Origin: Thiotrichaceae bacterium
GTDB lineage: Bacteria > Pseudomonadota > Gammaproteobacteria > Thiotrichales > Thiotrichaceae
NCBI GenBank assembly: GCA_015494435.1
Contig: WGBH01000513.1
Coordinates: forward strand, 1-11,452
Length of the DNA stretch: 11,452 nucleotides
Direction of reading: 5' to 3'
The notes beneath the pieces were generated by a model, which did no database searches, was not told the origin of the DNA, and was given only the letters and a program-made list of their open reading frames with translations. Both the position numbers and the translations under genes were made by a program. Of this stretch, positions 1-5,808 are shown in pieces. Position 1 is the stretch's first letter. Each line of letters begins with the position of its first letter.

Positions 1-206
1 AGTAAAACCCGTGGTGTCGCTTTTAAACGTGATCCAAGATGTAAACGTTGCCCCCGTAAAATAATTTGATCATTTTCATCAATTGCTTGCCCTGTGGTTG
101 CTTTAACACCATTCACTAAAATCTCGCCTGCTGCCACCCAGCGCTCAATTTCTCTACGTGAGCCATAGCCTGCACGGGATAATATTTTTTGAATTCGTTC
201 TGCCAT
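1..206 (-). CDS. rluB: RluB/RsuA-family rRNA pseudouridine synthase, 5' part only
   Basis: The reverse strand reads MAERIQKILSRAGYGSRREI and continues to residue 68, where the window cuts it; the catalytic domain lies outside. This is the N-terminal S4 RNA-binding domain that opens the RsuA/RluB/RluF pseudouridine synthases, with the typical LSRAG-x-GSRRE-IE segment followed by GEILVNG. RluB isomerises a uridine in helix 89 of 23S rRNA near the peptidyl-transferase centre. RluB is favoured because its N-terminus starts directly with a KIQK/RIQK-ILSRAG-like segment, but RsuA or RluE relatives cannot be excluded from 68 residues. The start ATG has a weak AGAAG ribosome-binding site 9 bases upstream. 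It lies 71 bp downstream of the small membrane protein gene on the same strand with no clear terminator between, so read-through from that gene is possible. Confidence 0.85.
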   Translation of the reverse strand, partial: MAERIQKILSRAGYGSRREIERWVAAGEILVNGVKATTGQAIDENDQIILRGQRLHLGSRLKATPRVL

Positions 207-277
207 TATTTATTACTTCTTTTTTTAAATATTTGTCGATATTGATGTACTAAATTTCGAGCGGGTAACGTTCAATA

Positions 278-550
278 TTACTGCCCAACAATAAGCCAGC
301 GATAGATGCCAAGGGAGTTGATACCAATAAAGATCACATTTTGTAATGCAATCGCATAAGCACCACTGTACCAACCCCATAAGGTTAAAATCAAACTAGA
401 GATCAAATAAAGCACAAATGCCCAAGGACTGATGGAGATATTAAGTGCCAATATAACCGCTGCTACAACCGCAATCATAGCACCGCCCCATTCCATTAAT
501 TTTAATAAAAAACTAGACTTATAAGCGCTTACAGAGGGGGATTGTTTCAT
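278..550 (-). CDS. Small three-helix membrane protein (PnuC/SemiSWEET-like size and layout)
   Basis: This 90-residue protein starts MKQSPSVSAYKSS and is almost entirely hydrophobic. Three predicted membrane segments lie at about residues 18-40, 43-64 and 68-88. The last carries an Asn-rich, Gly-containing stretch ending in GIYRWL, which recalls the repeat unit of PnuC and SWEET-type transporters. That resemblance is only suggestive, so no transport substrate is assigned. A longer open frame reaches back to 631 but would overlap the preceding gene by 73 bases, so the ATG at 550 was chosen. It lies 8 bases after the stop of the Uma2 gene, which points to a shared transcript and translational coupling, since no convincing Shine-Dalgarno sequence precedes it. 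The reading frame and membrane character are seen directly; the family is inferred with low confidence. Confidence 0.72.
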   Translation of the reverse strand: MKQSPSVSAYKSSFLLKLMEWGGAMIAVVAAVILALNISISPWAFVLYLISSLILTLWGWYSGAYAIALQNVIFIGINSLGIYRWLIVGQ

Positions 551-558
551 AAAATAAA

Positions 559-1044
559 TTAATTTTTTACAAGCTTTAATGTTAAGGGAAAATCCATCAC
601 TAATTTTGAATGCGCCAATTGTCCTTGACAATCATAAAAACTCATTACACCCTCTGCATCGCAAAGCCAAAATTCTTCAGCACCTTGGGTAAAATAAAGC
701 ACTTTTTTATGTTCCATTTCAATCAGGGTATCGCTTGGTGATAACACTTCGATACAGAGTAATGGAGCAACTGATGATGCAATATGATCTGCAACTAATA
801 GGATTTGCTCCTCTGTCAATAAGGCAACATCCGCAACTTTCACGCCCTCTTGCGTTGTAACAGGAAACTCAGGCACAACCAATCCCTTTATCTTACAATG
901 ATTTAATAACTCAATAATTTTACCTTGAAAAAGAACATGTTTAACACTTGCGAGACTCATAATAATCTGACCTTGATGATTCAGTTCTATTTTATACGGT
1001 AAATTTTGAAGCTCTGAGCTTTCACAAACTTGTTGCCAATTCAT
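559..1044 (-). CDS. Uma2 family (DUF820) PD-(D/E)XK-fold protein
   Basis: This 161-residue protein has the Uma2 pattern: an early Glu (E20) before a NHQGQIIMS strand, His36, an ADV motif with D72 in place of the usual PDV, then CIEVLSPS with E99, Lys113/114, and a final FTQGAEEFWLCD segment. D72, E99 and the lysine match the PD-(D/E)XK nuclease core. The family is common in cyanobacteria and filamentous sulfur bacteria, but its biological role is not established. An ATG six codons upstream (1062) exists, but the ATG at 1044 has a GGGAGG Shine-Dalgarno sequence 4 bases before it, which decides the start. It is the first gene of a probable minus-strand operon with the small membrane protein. 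The first catalytic motif has Ala instead of Pro before Asp, a tolerable change. Confidence 0.88.
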   Translation of the reverse strand: MNWQQVCESSELQNLPYKIELNHQGQIIMSLASVKHVLFQGKIIELLNHCKIKGLVVPEFPVTTQEGVKVADVALLTEEQILLVADHIASSVAPLLCIEVLSPSDTLIEMEHKKVLYFTQGAEEFWLCDAEGVMSFYDCQGQLAHSKLVMDFPLTLKLVKN

Positions 1045-1156
1045 TATGCCTCCCTTTTTCATTTTGATGCCTTTCAGTGTACATTAAGCCATAGTTAAGT
1101 TGAAGAATAGTTTAAACTCTAATCCCTTAATTCAAACTCAATAAAAGACGCATTTT
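1045..1156. promoter_or_regulatory. Divergent intergenic region between Uma2 and DUF3549 genes
   Basis: This 112-bp region must carry the start signals of two divergent genes. A perfect 10-bp palindrome AGTTTAAACT lies at 1109-1118. A TTAAGGG motif (minus strand, about 1125-1131) lies near the DUF3549 start. No convincing -35/-10 pair was found for either side by eye, so the exact promoters are not called. Confidence 0.4.
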
Positions 1157-2215
1157 ATGACCAATAGCATTACTCAATTTTTTCTATCAGGAAATTTTCA
1201 ATACCGTATTTATGATTTAGGGCGAAAATTAACCTTATTACCTAACTCTCTCTTCCAACGTATTGAAGCGCAAGAAGTGCTTTATCCTTATCCCTTTCAA
1301 CAAAAAGCATGGCTCGCCTTTTTATTTTGGTCAAAGGCGGATAAGACGAAAGCCACAATCTGGTTTTTACAGTTTCCTATTGATGAGCTAGGTTATTTAA
1401 AACAAGCCTCTCGTGATGCCTTTTTACAAGAGTTACTAGTGCATGTCAGTACTAATTTGCAAGCCCAGCAATCTGGTGTAAAAATGCAAGATTCACTCAA
1501 AGAAAGTGCCTTTGCTTTTAAGCCACGCCAAGATCGTTTAGCCATTTTTCATGCCTTTGCTACACTTGAATTAAAGCAACAAGCATCTAAATACTACCAG
1601 CCCGCCCGAATATATTTACAAGGAAAAACAGGCTATGAGCAATGGCAATCCTTAGGTTTACAAGGGATTGCTGATATTATTGCTCGTTTGCATTTAGATG
1701 ATAATGAACATCTACTTAGTACTGCACTACCTCAATTACCCACTATTCCCTTAATCAACTTTGCAGAAAATTTAGAACATAATAGCATTGGTGTTGAGTT
1801 AAGTTTTATACTTCATCAACGTTTACAACAAGCACTTGAAACAGAAAATACCAATAGCCAACTGATTGCAGCATTAATCCGTGCCATCTCTAATAGCTAT
1901 GATAAAAGCATTCGCCAACAAATTATTCTGCAACTATTACAAACAGATTCGGCAAAAAACATTGAGGTCATCGCTGCCATTGCAAGTCGTGCATGGCAAG
2001 ATATTACTACCAAAGCATTACTCCCCTTATTTCTACAAGTACTTTCCTATCAACAGCAAGATGCATTTAATATTATTCTTGTTGATCTTATGGGAATACC
2101 AAAAATGAGAGAGCCTATCTTAAAATCACTCAGAGCCCCTGAACGTTCCGCTTTATTATCAAAACGAATTGGTGGATTTTTAGGAGGATTTGCGAAACAA
2201 CAAACAACACACTAA
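1157..2215 (+). CDS. DUF3549 family protein
   Basis: This 352-residue protein matches DUF3549 as I know it from Pseudomonas and relatives: an N-terminal FLSGNFQYRIYDLGRK segment, then LLPNSLFQRIE, a PYPFQQKAWLAFLFW stretch, and a FLQFPIDELGYLKQASRDAF segment. The length is usual for the family. The C-terminal half, from about residue 185, is mainly helix-forming and leucine/glutamine-rich. There is no signal peptide or membrane segment, so it is probably cytosolic. The molecular function of DUF3549 is unknown to me. The ATG at 1157 gives the family's expected N-terminus, although the ribosome-binding site is weak. The gene diverges from the Uma2 gene. A small ORF with a good ribosome-binding site follows 9 bases after its stop. 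Confidence 0.88.
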   Translation: MTNSITQFFLSGNFQYRIYDLGRKLTLLPNSLFQRIEAQEVLYPYPFQQKAWLAFLFWSKADKTKATIWFLQFPIDELGYLKQASRDAFLQELLVHVSTNLQAQQSGVKMQDSLKESAFAFKPRQDRLAIFHAFATLELKQQASKYYQPARIYLQGKTGYEQWQSLGLQGIADIIARLHLDDNEHLLSTALPQLPTIPLINFAENLEHNSIGVELSFILHQRLQQALETENTNSQLIAALIRAISNSYDKSIRQQIILQLLQTDSAKNIEVIAAIASRAWQDITTKALLPLFLQVLSYQQQDAFNIILVDLMGIPKMREPILKSLRAPERSALLSKRIGGFLGGFAKQQTTH

Positions 2216-2224
2216 GGAATTTGA

Positions 2225-2314
2225 ATGATTTCACCATATACCTCTTTTATTTTTTCCAGAACCTATCTTTTTTTGTTTATTCATTATACAATCCAGCCCG
2301 CTATTTTAGTTTGA
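2225..2314 (+). CDS. Possible 29-residue hydrophobic peptide
   Basis: An ATG at 2225 is preceded by AAGGA (2214-2218) at a good 6-base distance and opens a 29-codon frame, MISPYTSFIFSRTYLFLFIH and so on, ending in TGA. The sequence could form a single membrane helix, with aromatic and aliphatic residues from about position 8 to 29. The ribosome-binding site overlaps the stop codon of the DUF3549 gene, so it could be translated from that transcript. It lies 129 bases before the regulator gene phoP. Small membrane peptides such as MgrB and SafA are known to control PhoQ in enterobacteria, but this peptide resembles neither. It may equally be chance reading in T-rich DNA. Confidence 0.3.
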   Translation: MISPYTSFIFSRTYLFLFIHYTIQPAILV

Positions 2315-2389
2315 GAAACCAATACCTTCAGACTAAGGCAACTGCAAACGTCCATTTCCTTTCAGTAGCCTAAGCTTTCATAGTAAAAA

Positions 2390-2440
2390 TAAAGGTAATG
2401 TTAGGGTAGATTGGTTTAATTTTAGGGGAGAAATTGGGGT
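2390..2440 (+). promoter_or_regulatory. Helically spaced TTRGGKT-like direct repeats upstream of phoP
   Basis: Five similar heptamers follow one another at about one helical turn: TAAAGGT (2390), TTAGGGT (2401), TTGGTTT (2411), TTAGGGG (2422) and TTGGGGT (2434), with steps of 11, 10, 11 and 12 bases. OmpR/PhoP-family regulators bind direct repeats spaced by about 11 bp. The second-third region contains GGTTTA (2413-2418), the enterobacterial PhoP half-site, although the neighbouring copies deviate. An autoregulatory site of the downstream gene is the natural inference. The last copy lies 4 bases before the ATG and may also serve as the ribosome-binding site. Confidence 0.45.
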
Positions 2441-2443
2441 TTT

Positions 2444-3124
2444 ATGAGAGTTTTAGTAATAGAAGATAACCGTGAGATTCTGAATCAATTATCAGAAGTA
2501 CTTAAAAGAGCGGGCTTTGTTGTCGATGCAGCCGAAGATGGCGAACAGGGGCTTTATTATGCAACAGAATACCCTATTGATATCGCTATAGTCGATTTAG
2601 GTCTCCCTAAAATGGATGGTATAGAAATCATTCAACATGTTCGCAAGAAAGGGCTGGATTACCCCATCTTAATTCTTACTGCAAGGGCAAATTGGCAAGA
2701 TAGAGTAGAAGGACTAGAAGCAGGTGCTGATGATTATCTCGACAAACCTTATCATAAGGAAGAATTGCTCGCTCGATTGCGTGCATTATTACGACGCACT
2801 GGACGCTGGTCTCAGTCTGAATTTAGCTGTGGAGCAATCCGTCTCAACACTTCTGAACAGCGCGTTTATCTTAATGATAAGGAAGTTAATCTCACCGCTT
2901 TTGAATATAAAGTACTTCAACATCTTATGCTTCATGCAGGTGACGTTATTTCAAAAACTGAGCTAACAGAAAGCATGTATGACGAAGAATCAGACCGTGA
3001 TAGTAATGTTATCGAAGTTTTTATTCGGCGACTTCGTATGAAATTAGACCCAGAGGGTACACTCGCTCCTATAGAGACTCTTAGAGGACGTGGATACCGG
3101 TTCACCCTTGCAAGAAATAGTTAA
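2444..3124 (+). CDS. phoP: PhoP-like OmpR-family response regulator
   Basis: This 226-residue protein (E. coli PhoP has 223) has a receiver domain at about 1-115 and a winged-helix DNA-binding domain at about 125-223. Receiver residues are all present: E7 and D8 of the acidic pocket, phosphoacceptor D51 in IVDLGLP, T79 in LTARANWQD and K101 in DKP. The IAIVDLGLP and LTAR-x-WQD-x-VE segments are close to PhoP. The effector domain shows LTAFEYKVL, then IEVFIRRLRMKL (recognition helix) and a final LRGRGYRF wing. It should receive phosphate from the kinase encoded downstream and regulate envelope, divalent-cation or peptide-stress genes, as PhoP does; the actual regulon here is unknown. The ATG at 2444 gives the canonical MRVLVIEDN start. 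The 171-bp gap to the kinase gene is unusually long, since the two are normally adjacent. Confidence 0.9.
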   Translation: MRVLVIEDNREILNQLSEVLKRAGFVVDAAEDGEQGLYYATEYPIDIAIVDLGLPKMDGIEIIQHVRKKGLDYPILILTARANWQDRVEGLEAGADDYLDKPYHKEELLARLRALLRRTGRWSQSEFSCGAIRLNTSEQRVYLNDKEVNLTAFEYKVLQHLMLHAGDVISKTELTESMYDEESDRDSNVIEVFIRRLRMKLDPEGTLAPIETLRGRGYRFTLARNS

Positions 3125-3142
3125 GGGTGAAAAAGCATTAGC

Positions 3143-3181
3143 AATATGTCGTTGCGATTAAGGGTTAAACGACATATTTTT
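3143..3181 (+). terminator. Terminator-like hairpin after phoP
   Basis: A perfect 11-bp inverted repeat, AATATGTCGTT (3143-3153) and AACGACATATT (3168-3178), encloses a 14-base loop and runs into five T's (3177-3181). The stem is AT-rich and the loop large, so termination may be partial, making it an attenuator between phoP and phoQ. TTAAGGGT occurs just before it (3121) and again in the loop (3159). Confidence 0.55.
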
Positions 3182-3190
3182 GTATCCATG

Positions 3191-3218
3191 TTGAAATACT
3201 CAGGAAGTTTCAAATAAT
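3191..3218 (+). promoter_or_regulatory. Candidate sigma70 promoter of phoQ
   Basis: TTGAAA (3191-3196) and AATAAT (3213-3218) are separated by 16 bp; each box matches the sigma70 consensus at five of six positions. A transcript would start near 3225 and have a leader of about 70 bases. It lies directly after the hairpin that may end the phoP transcript. Half of an inverted repeat, GAAGTTTCAA (3204-3213), overlaps the spacer and the first base of the -10 box. Confidence 0.5.
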
Positions 3219-3271
3219 AAATTCACCTAAATCGCATAATTTTTTTTGCTTCTACTATCAGTTGAAACTTC
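3204..3271. repeat. Perfect 10-bp inverted repeat flanking the phoQ transcription start
   Basis: GAAGTTTCAA (3204-3213) and TTGAAACTTC (3262-3271) are exact reverse complements 48 bases apart. One copy is inside the candidate phoQ promoter, the other in its leader. A third, shorter TTGAAA copy forms the -35 box and could pair with TTTCAA at 3208-3213. This could be a two-part operator or a pair of alternative RNA hairpins. A run of eight T's (3240-3247) lies between the arms. Confidence 0.5.
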
Positions 3272-3295
3272 TTTAAACTCAAGAGCAAAAATAAA

Positions 3296-4798
3296 ATGAG
3301 TTCGAACGAAACTTTTCTCACCTCTAGAAAAAAAAATAATAATGAAACCTGTTCAGGGATAACAAAATCCTTATTTAGTAGGCAATTACTGAGTTCATTC
3401 CTGATCACTATTCTTGGCTTATCAATACTCAGTGGACTCTACTATTACTCCAAAAAACAATCTTATCTTGAAGATGTACTTACAAATTCACACGCTATCG
3501 ATAATTATATTGTAGGACTATTAACCTATAATAGTAGTACGAAACGCTATTATATAGAGCCTGAATATCTTAAAAAAGCTAAAAAGCAGTTTAAAAAATA
3601 TAAATTAACCCAAAATATCGACCAAAAATTCGCTTATATTATCAATGCAGATAATAATCAATTAATTTGGCACAGTCAGGCAATGGACAGTGTTAATTAT
3701 AAAGATGCCAGCCAACCTCCCTATCCTCCAGAGAATCTAAATGCCTTACCTACCTTGAAATCTACAAAACAGATTAATAAAGGTAAGAATGAGCTAGAAA
3801 TTCTCCCTGCAAAAAATGCAATAAGAGGCAGGAAAAATACAAAAAATCATTATTATCTTGCCTATCACAGCATTTTTTCACAAGATGGACAAAACTTTCA
3901 TCTTGTTATTGCAGAATCTACCCACGAAATGGAGAAAAATAAATCTGAACTCCTCCAGCATGGTATTTTAATTCTTATTACCTCATTTCTGGTCTTTATC
4001 GCACAGTTGGTCAGTGGTTACTTAGTCATTACTCCTATCAAAAGATTTGAAAATGAAATAAAAGATATAGAATCGGGTAAACAGGAGTTTATAGAGGGTC
4101 GGTTTCCTACTGAATTATTACAAGTAAAAGGTGCAATTAATGCATTAGTTCGTGCTGAAAAAGGACAAAAAAAACGCTACCGAGAATCCCTAGATAATCT
4201 TACTCATAGCCTAAAAACACCCTTAGCGGTGCTACAAGGGTTTGCAGAAAACGATAACTCATTAACAAAAAAACAAAGTAAGACACTTATTAATGAAGTC
4301 AGTCGAATGACTGATATTATCTCCTATCAACTACGCCGAGCAACGATCAGTGACCATAACTCTAATATAAAAAGACAACGCATACGCCCTATTCTCTATC
4401 GTTTAAAAGCAACCTTTTTCAAGGTTTATCACAAATCATTTGAAATACAAATTAATGTTGATGAAAATTTAGAATGCCGTTTGAGCAAAGATGATTTAAT
4501 GGAAGTTTTTGGTAATCTCATGAATAATGCCTGCCGTTTTTGTGAAAAAATAGTTTCTGTTACTGCAACACAAAATGGCGACACCATCACGATAGATATA
4601 GACGATGATGGGCTTGGTTTCCCCGATAAAAACCCATCTTCTCTCCTTAAAAGAGGCATACGTGCTGACAGCAAAACAGAAGGTCAAGGCATAGGATTGG
4701 CCGTCAGTAATGAAATTATTGAAGTAGCTGGAGGAAAGATAGAACTACTAGTCTCTCCTTATATTGGAGCACGTGTCCGATTGCATTTACCTATATAG
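3296..4798 (+). CDS. phoQ: PhoQ-like sensor histidine kinase
   Basis: This 500-residue membrane kinase (E. coli PhoQ has 486) has a polar N-terminus of about 30 residues, a membrane helix at about 31-51, a periplasmic sensor at about 52-222, a second helix at about 223-247, a HAMP-like linker to about 290, then the kinase core. The phosphorylated His is H304 in LTHSLKTPLAVLQ, which is nearly identical to PhoQ. The ATP-binding domain has an N box around N407-N411 (GNLMNNACRF), a DDGLG G1 box at 437-441 and GQGIGLAVS at 463-471. It should autophosphorylate and pass phosphate to the PhoP-like regulator. The periplasmic part lacks the acidic cluster that binds Mg2+ in E. coli PhoQ and is instead lysine-rich, notably around 91-102 and 156-184. 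The start has a weak AAGAG ribosome-binding site 10 bases upstream. Confidence 0.88.
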   Translation: MSSNETFLTSRKKNNNETCSGITKSLFSRQLLSSFLITILGLSILSGLYYYSKKQSYLEDVLTNSHAIDNYIVGLLTYNSSTKRYYIEPEYLKKAKKQFKKYKLTQNIDQKFAYIINADNNQLIWHSQAMDSVNYKDASQPPYPPENLNALPTLKSTKQINKGKNELEILPAKNAIRGRKNTKNHYYLAYHSIFSQDGQNFHLVIAESTHEMEKNKSELLQHGILILITSFLVFIAQLVSGYLVITPIKRFENEIKDIESGKQEFIEGRFPTELLQVKGAINALVRAEKGQKKRYRESLDNLTHSLKTPLAVLQGFAENDNSLTKKQSKTLINEVSRMTDIISYQLRRATISDHNSNIKRQRIRPILYRLKATFFKVYHKSFEIQINVDENLECRLSKDDLMEVFGNLMNNACRFCEKIVSVTATQNGDTITIDIDDDGLGFPDKNPSSLLKRGIRADSKTEGQGIGLAVSNEIIEVAGGKIELLVSPYIGARVRLHLPI

Positions 4799-4846
4799 CA
4801 ATCAACCTTGGGGTAGCCTTGACAATTTACAATTAAGAAATATGCA

Positions 4847-5182
4847 CTATCCTTTTAATTTTTCACAAATGTTTAATGTTTTTCTCTCATCTTTTTTAGT
4901 TTTTAATACAACTCTACGACAAGAAGATTTTTTCAATCCATACTTTTTCACAATAGAGTTTTTTAAAACTCTATTTGAAAGAATATCAATATTTCTACCA
5001 TACTGCCTAATAGCATAAGATTTAGCAGCTAACCAAGTTGCCTTTTTAACAAAATTAATTTCTATATTATTGTCTTTCTTAGTATTTCTTCCAGAAGACT
5101 TTGCATAAACCAACGAACCTCCAATAATAAAAAAGCTCATTAATAAACTGAAACCAAAAAATTTAGACCCATAATAATCCAT
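4847..5182 (-). CDS. Small basic exported protein of unknown family
   Basis: I do not recognise the family. The 111-residue product begins with a good signal peptide: a short polar start with one Lys, a hydrophobic core FSLLMSFFIIGGSL, and a VYA site predicting cleavage after residue 27. The remaining 84 residues are strongly basic, with many Lys and Arg, and contain two cysteines (C88 and C106) that could form a disulfide. A periplasmic or secreted location is inferred. The ATG at 5182 has GGTG 8 bases upstream; a later Met15 is possible but would shorten the signal peptide. The gene converges on phoQ, with 48 bases between stop codons. A perfect GCTAGA-C-TCTAGC palindrome lies 24 bases upstream. 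Overlapping plus-strand reading was rejected because it has no signal peptide or ribosome-binding site. Confidence 0.6.
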   Translation of the reverse strand: MDYYGSKFFGFSLLMSFFIIGGSLVYAKSSGRNTKKDNNIEINFVKKATWLAAKSYAIRQYGRNIDILSNRVLKNSIVKKYGLKKSSCRRVVLKTKKDERKTLNICEKLKG

Positions 5183-5330
5183 GACAATATCACCATAAAC
5201 TAAAATGCTAGACTCTAGCCGTTATGCAAAAAACAATCAAACAAAACATTAAATTCAATAAAACTAATTAAGTTATAAATAAAACATGGAAAATTGACAC
5301 AAGAATAATGCCATTTTAAGAGATTATGAA
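5183..5330. other. AT-rich gap between the basic exported protein and the tRNA cluster
   Basis: No gene was seen here. Besides the palindrome at 5207-5219, a 6-bp inverted repeat GCCATT (5310-5315) and AATGGC (5329-5334) overlaps the CCA end of the last tRNA-Glu. In the tRNA transcript it would form a weak hairpin just after the tRNA, but no T run follows, so it is not called a terminator. Confidence 0.5.
5207..5219. promoter_or_regulatory. Perfect 13-bp palindrome, possible operator
   Basis: GCTAGACTCTAGC is two perfect 6-bp arms around one central base. It lies 24 bases upstream of the start codon of the basic exported protein, where a repressor could block transcription. No confident -35/-10 pair was found around it, so the regulatory role is inferred from symmetry and position only. 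Confidence 0.35.
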
Positions 5331-5406
5331 TGGCGTCCCCACGGGGGTTCGAACCCCGGTTACCGCCGTGAAAGGGCGGTGTCCTAGGCCTCTAGACGAT
5401 GGGGAC
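5331..5406 (-). tRNA. tRNA-Glu (UUC), copy 2 of the cluster
   Basis: This 76-base tRNA with encoded CCA folds completely: a seven-pair acceptor stem GTCCCCA/TGGGGAC, D arm with TCTAGAGGCCTAGGA, anticodon stem CCGCC/GGCGG around loop CTTTCAC giving anticodon UUC, and T arm CGGGG-TTCGAAC-CCCCG. It is very close to E. coli tRNA-Glu. It is the last gene of the minus-strand cluster, 38 bases after the other tRNA-Glu. Confidence 0.97.
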
Positions 5407-5444
5407 GTAGGACTTCATAAATAAAAAGAAGAGGAAGAGTAAAA

Positions 5445-5519
5445 TGGCGTCCCCACGGGGACTTGAACCCCGGTTACTGCCGTGAAAGGGCAGTGTCCTA
5501 ACCACTAGACGATGGGGAC
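5445..5519 (-). tRNA. tRNA-Glu (UUC), copy 1 of the cluster
   Basis: This 75-base tRNA with encoded CCA shares the acceptor stem and anticodon loop CTTTCAC (anticodon UUC) with its neighbour. It differs in the D loop (one base shorter, AGTGGTTAGG), in one anticodon-stem pair changed on both sides (CTGCC/GGCAG) and in the T loop (TTCAAGT instead of TTCGAAC). Compensatory changes show that it is a diverged functional copy rather than a decaying one. Confidence 0.97.
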
Positions 5520-5547
5520 ACTGTATAAGTGTCATTTTATATCAACG

Positions 5548-5784
5548 CTACTTTTTACTTTCTTTCTTTTGAGCTACTTTCAACTCACTTTCTCTAGCTG
5601 AAAATATAATCACTGTTGAAAAACCAGCAAATAATATTACAAAACCAAAAGGTATGCTCATCAAAAAAGTTTTCGCTAAATCATCATTACCGCCTTGAAA
5701 CATTAAACCAAAACCGAACACAAGTCCAACAACGCTAATGACCAAGCCAATATACGAAACTACCTTTCCAATAAGAGCAATCAT
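5548..5784 (-). CDS. Small two-helix membrane protein inside the tRNA cluster
   Basis: I do not recognise the family. The 78-residue product starts MIALIGKVVSYIGLV and has two membrane helices at about 7-29 and 40-62, joined by a short QGGNDDLAKT loop, and a charged C-terminal tail of about 15 residues rich in Lys and Glu. An open frame reaches back to 5853, but its first 16 codons or so are translated tRNA-Ala, so that start is an artefact. The ATG at 5784 has AAGG 11 bases upstream. It lies 24 bases after the 3' end of tRNA-Ala and 28 bases before tRNA-Glu, on the same strand. If it is co-transcribed, its messenger would be released by tRNA end processing. Function and partner are unknown. 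Confidence 0.68.
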   Translation of the reverse strand: MIALIGKVVSYIGLVISVVGLVFGFGLMFQGGNDDLAKTFLMSIPFGFVILFAGFSTVIIFSARESELKVAQKKESKK

Positions 5785-5808
5785 ATGATTCACAACCTTA
5801 CACTTTAG

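Noticed and set aside
2336..2371. AGGC-A-ACTG and CAGT-A-GCCT inverted repeat as a terminator of the DUF3549 gene
   Set aside because: The stem has a central mismatch and an 18-base loop, and no T run follows.
4819..4846. TTGACA at 4819 as a promoter for an antisense transcript over the basic exported protein gene
   Set aside because: No acceptable -10 box lies 16-18 bp downstream.
4764..5018. 84-codon plus-strand frame overlapping the end of phoQ
   Set aside because: It overlaps phoQ and the signal-peptide gene on the other strand and has no ribosome-binding site or recognisable domain.
5331..5519. tRNA-Glu duplication as an attachment-site repeat of an integrated element
   Set aside because: Both copies are complete tRNAs only 38 bases apart, and there is no integrase gene or cargo between them.
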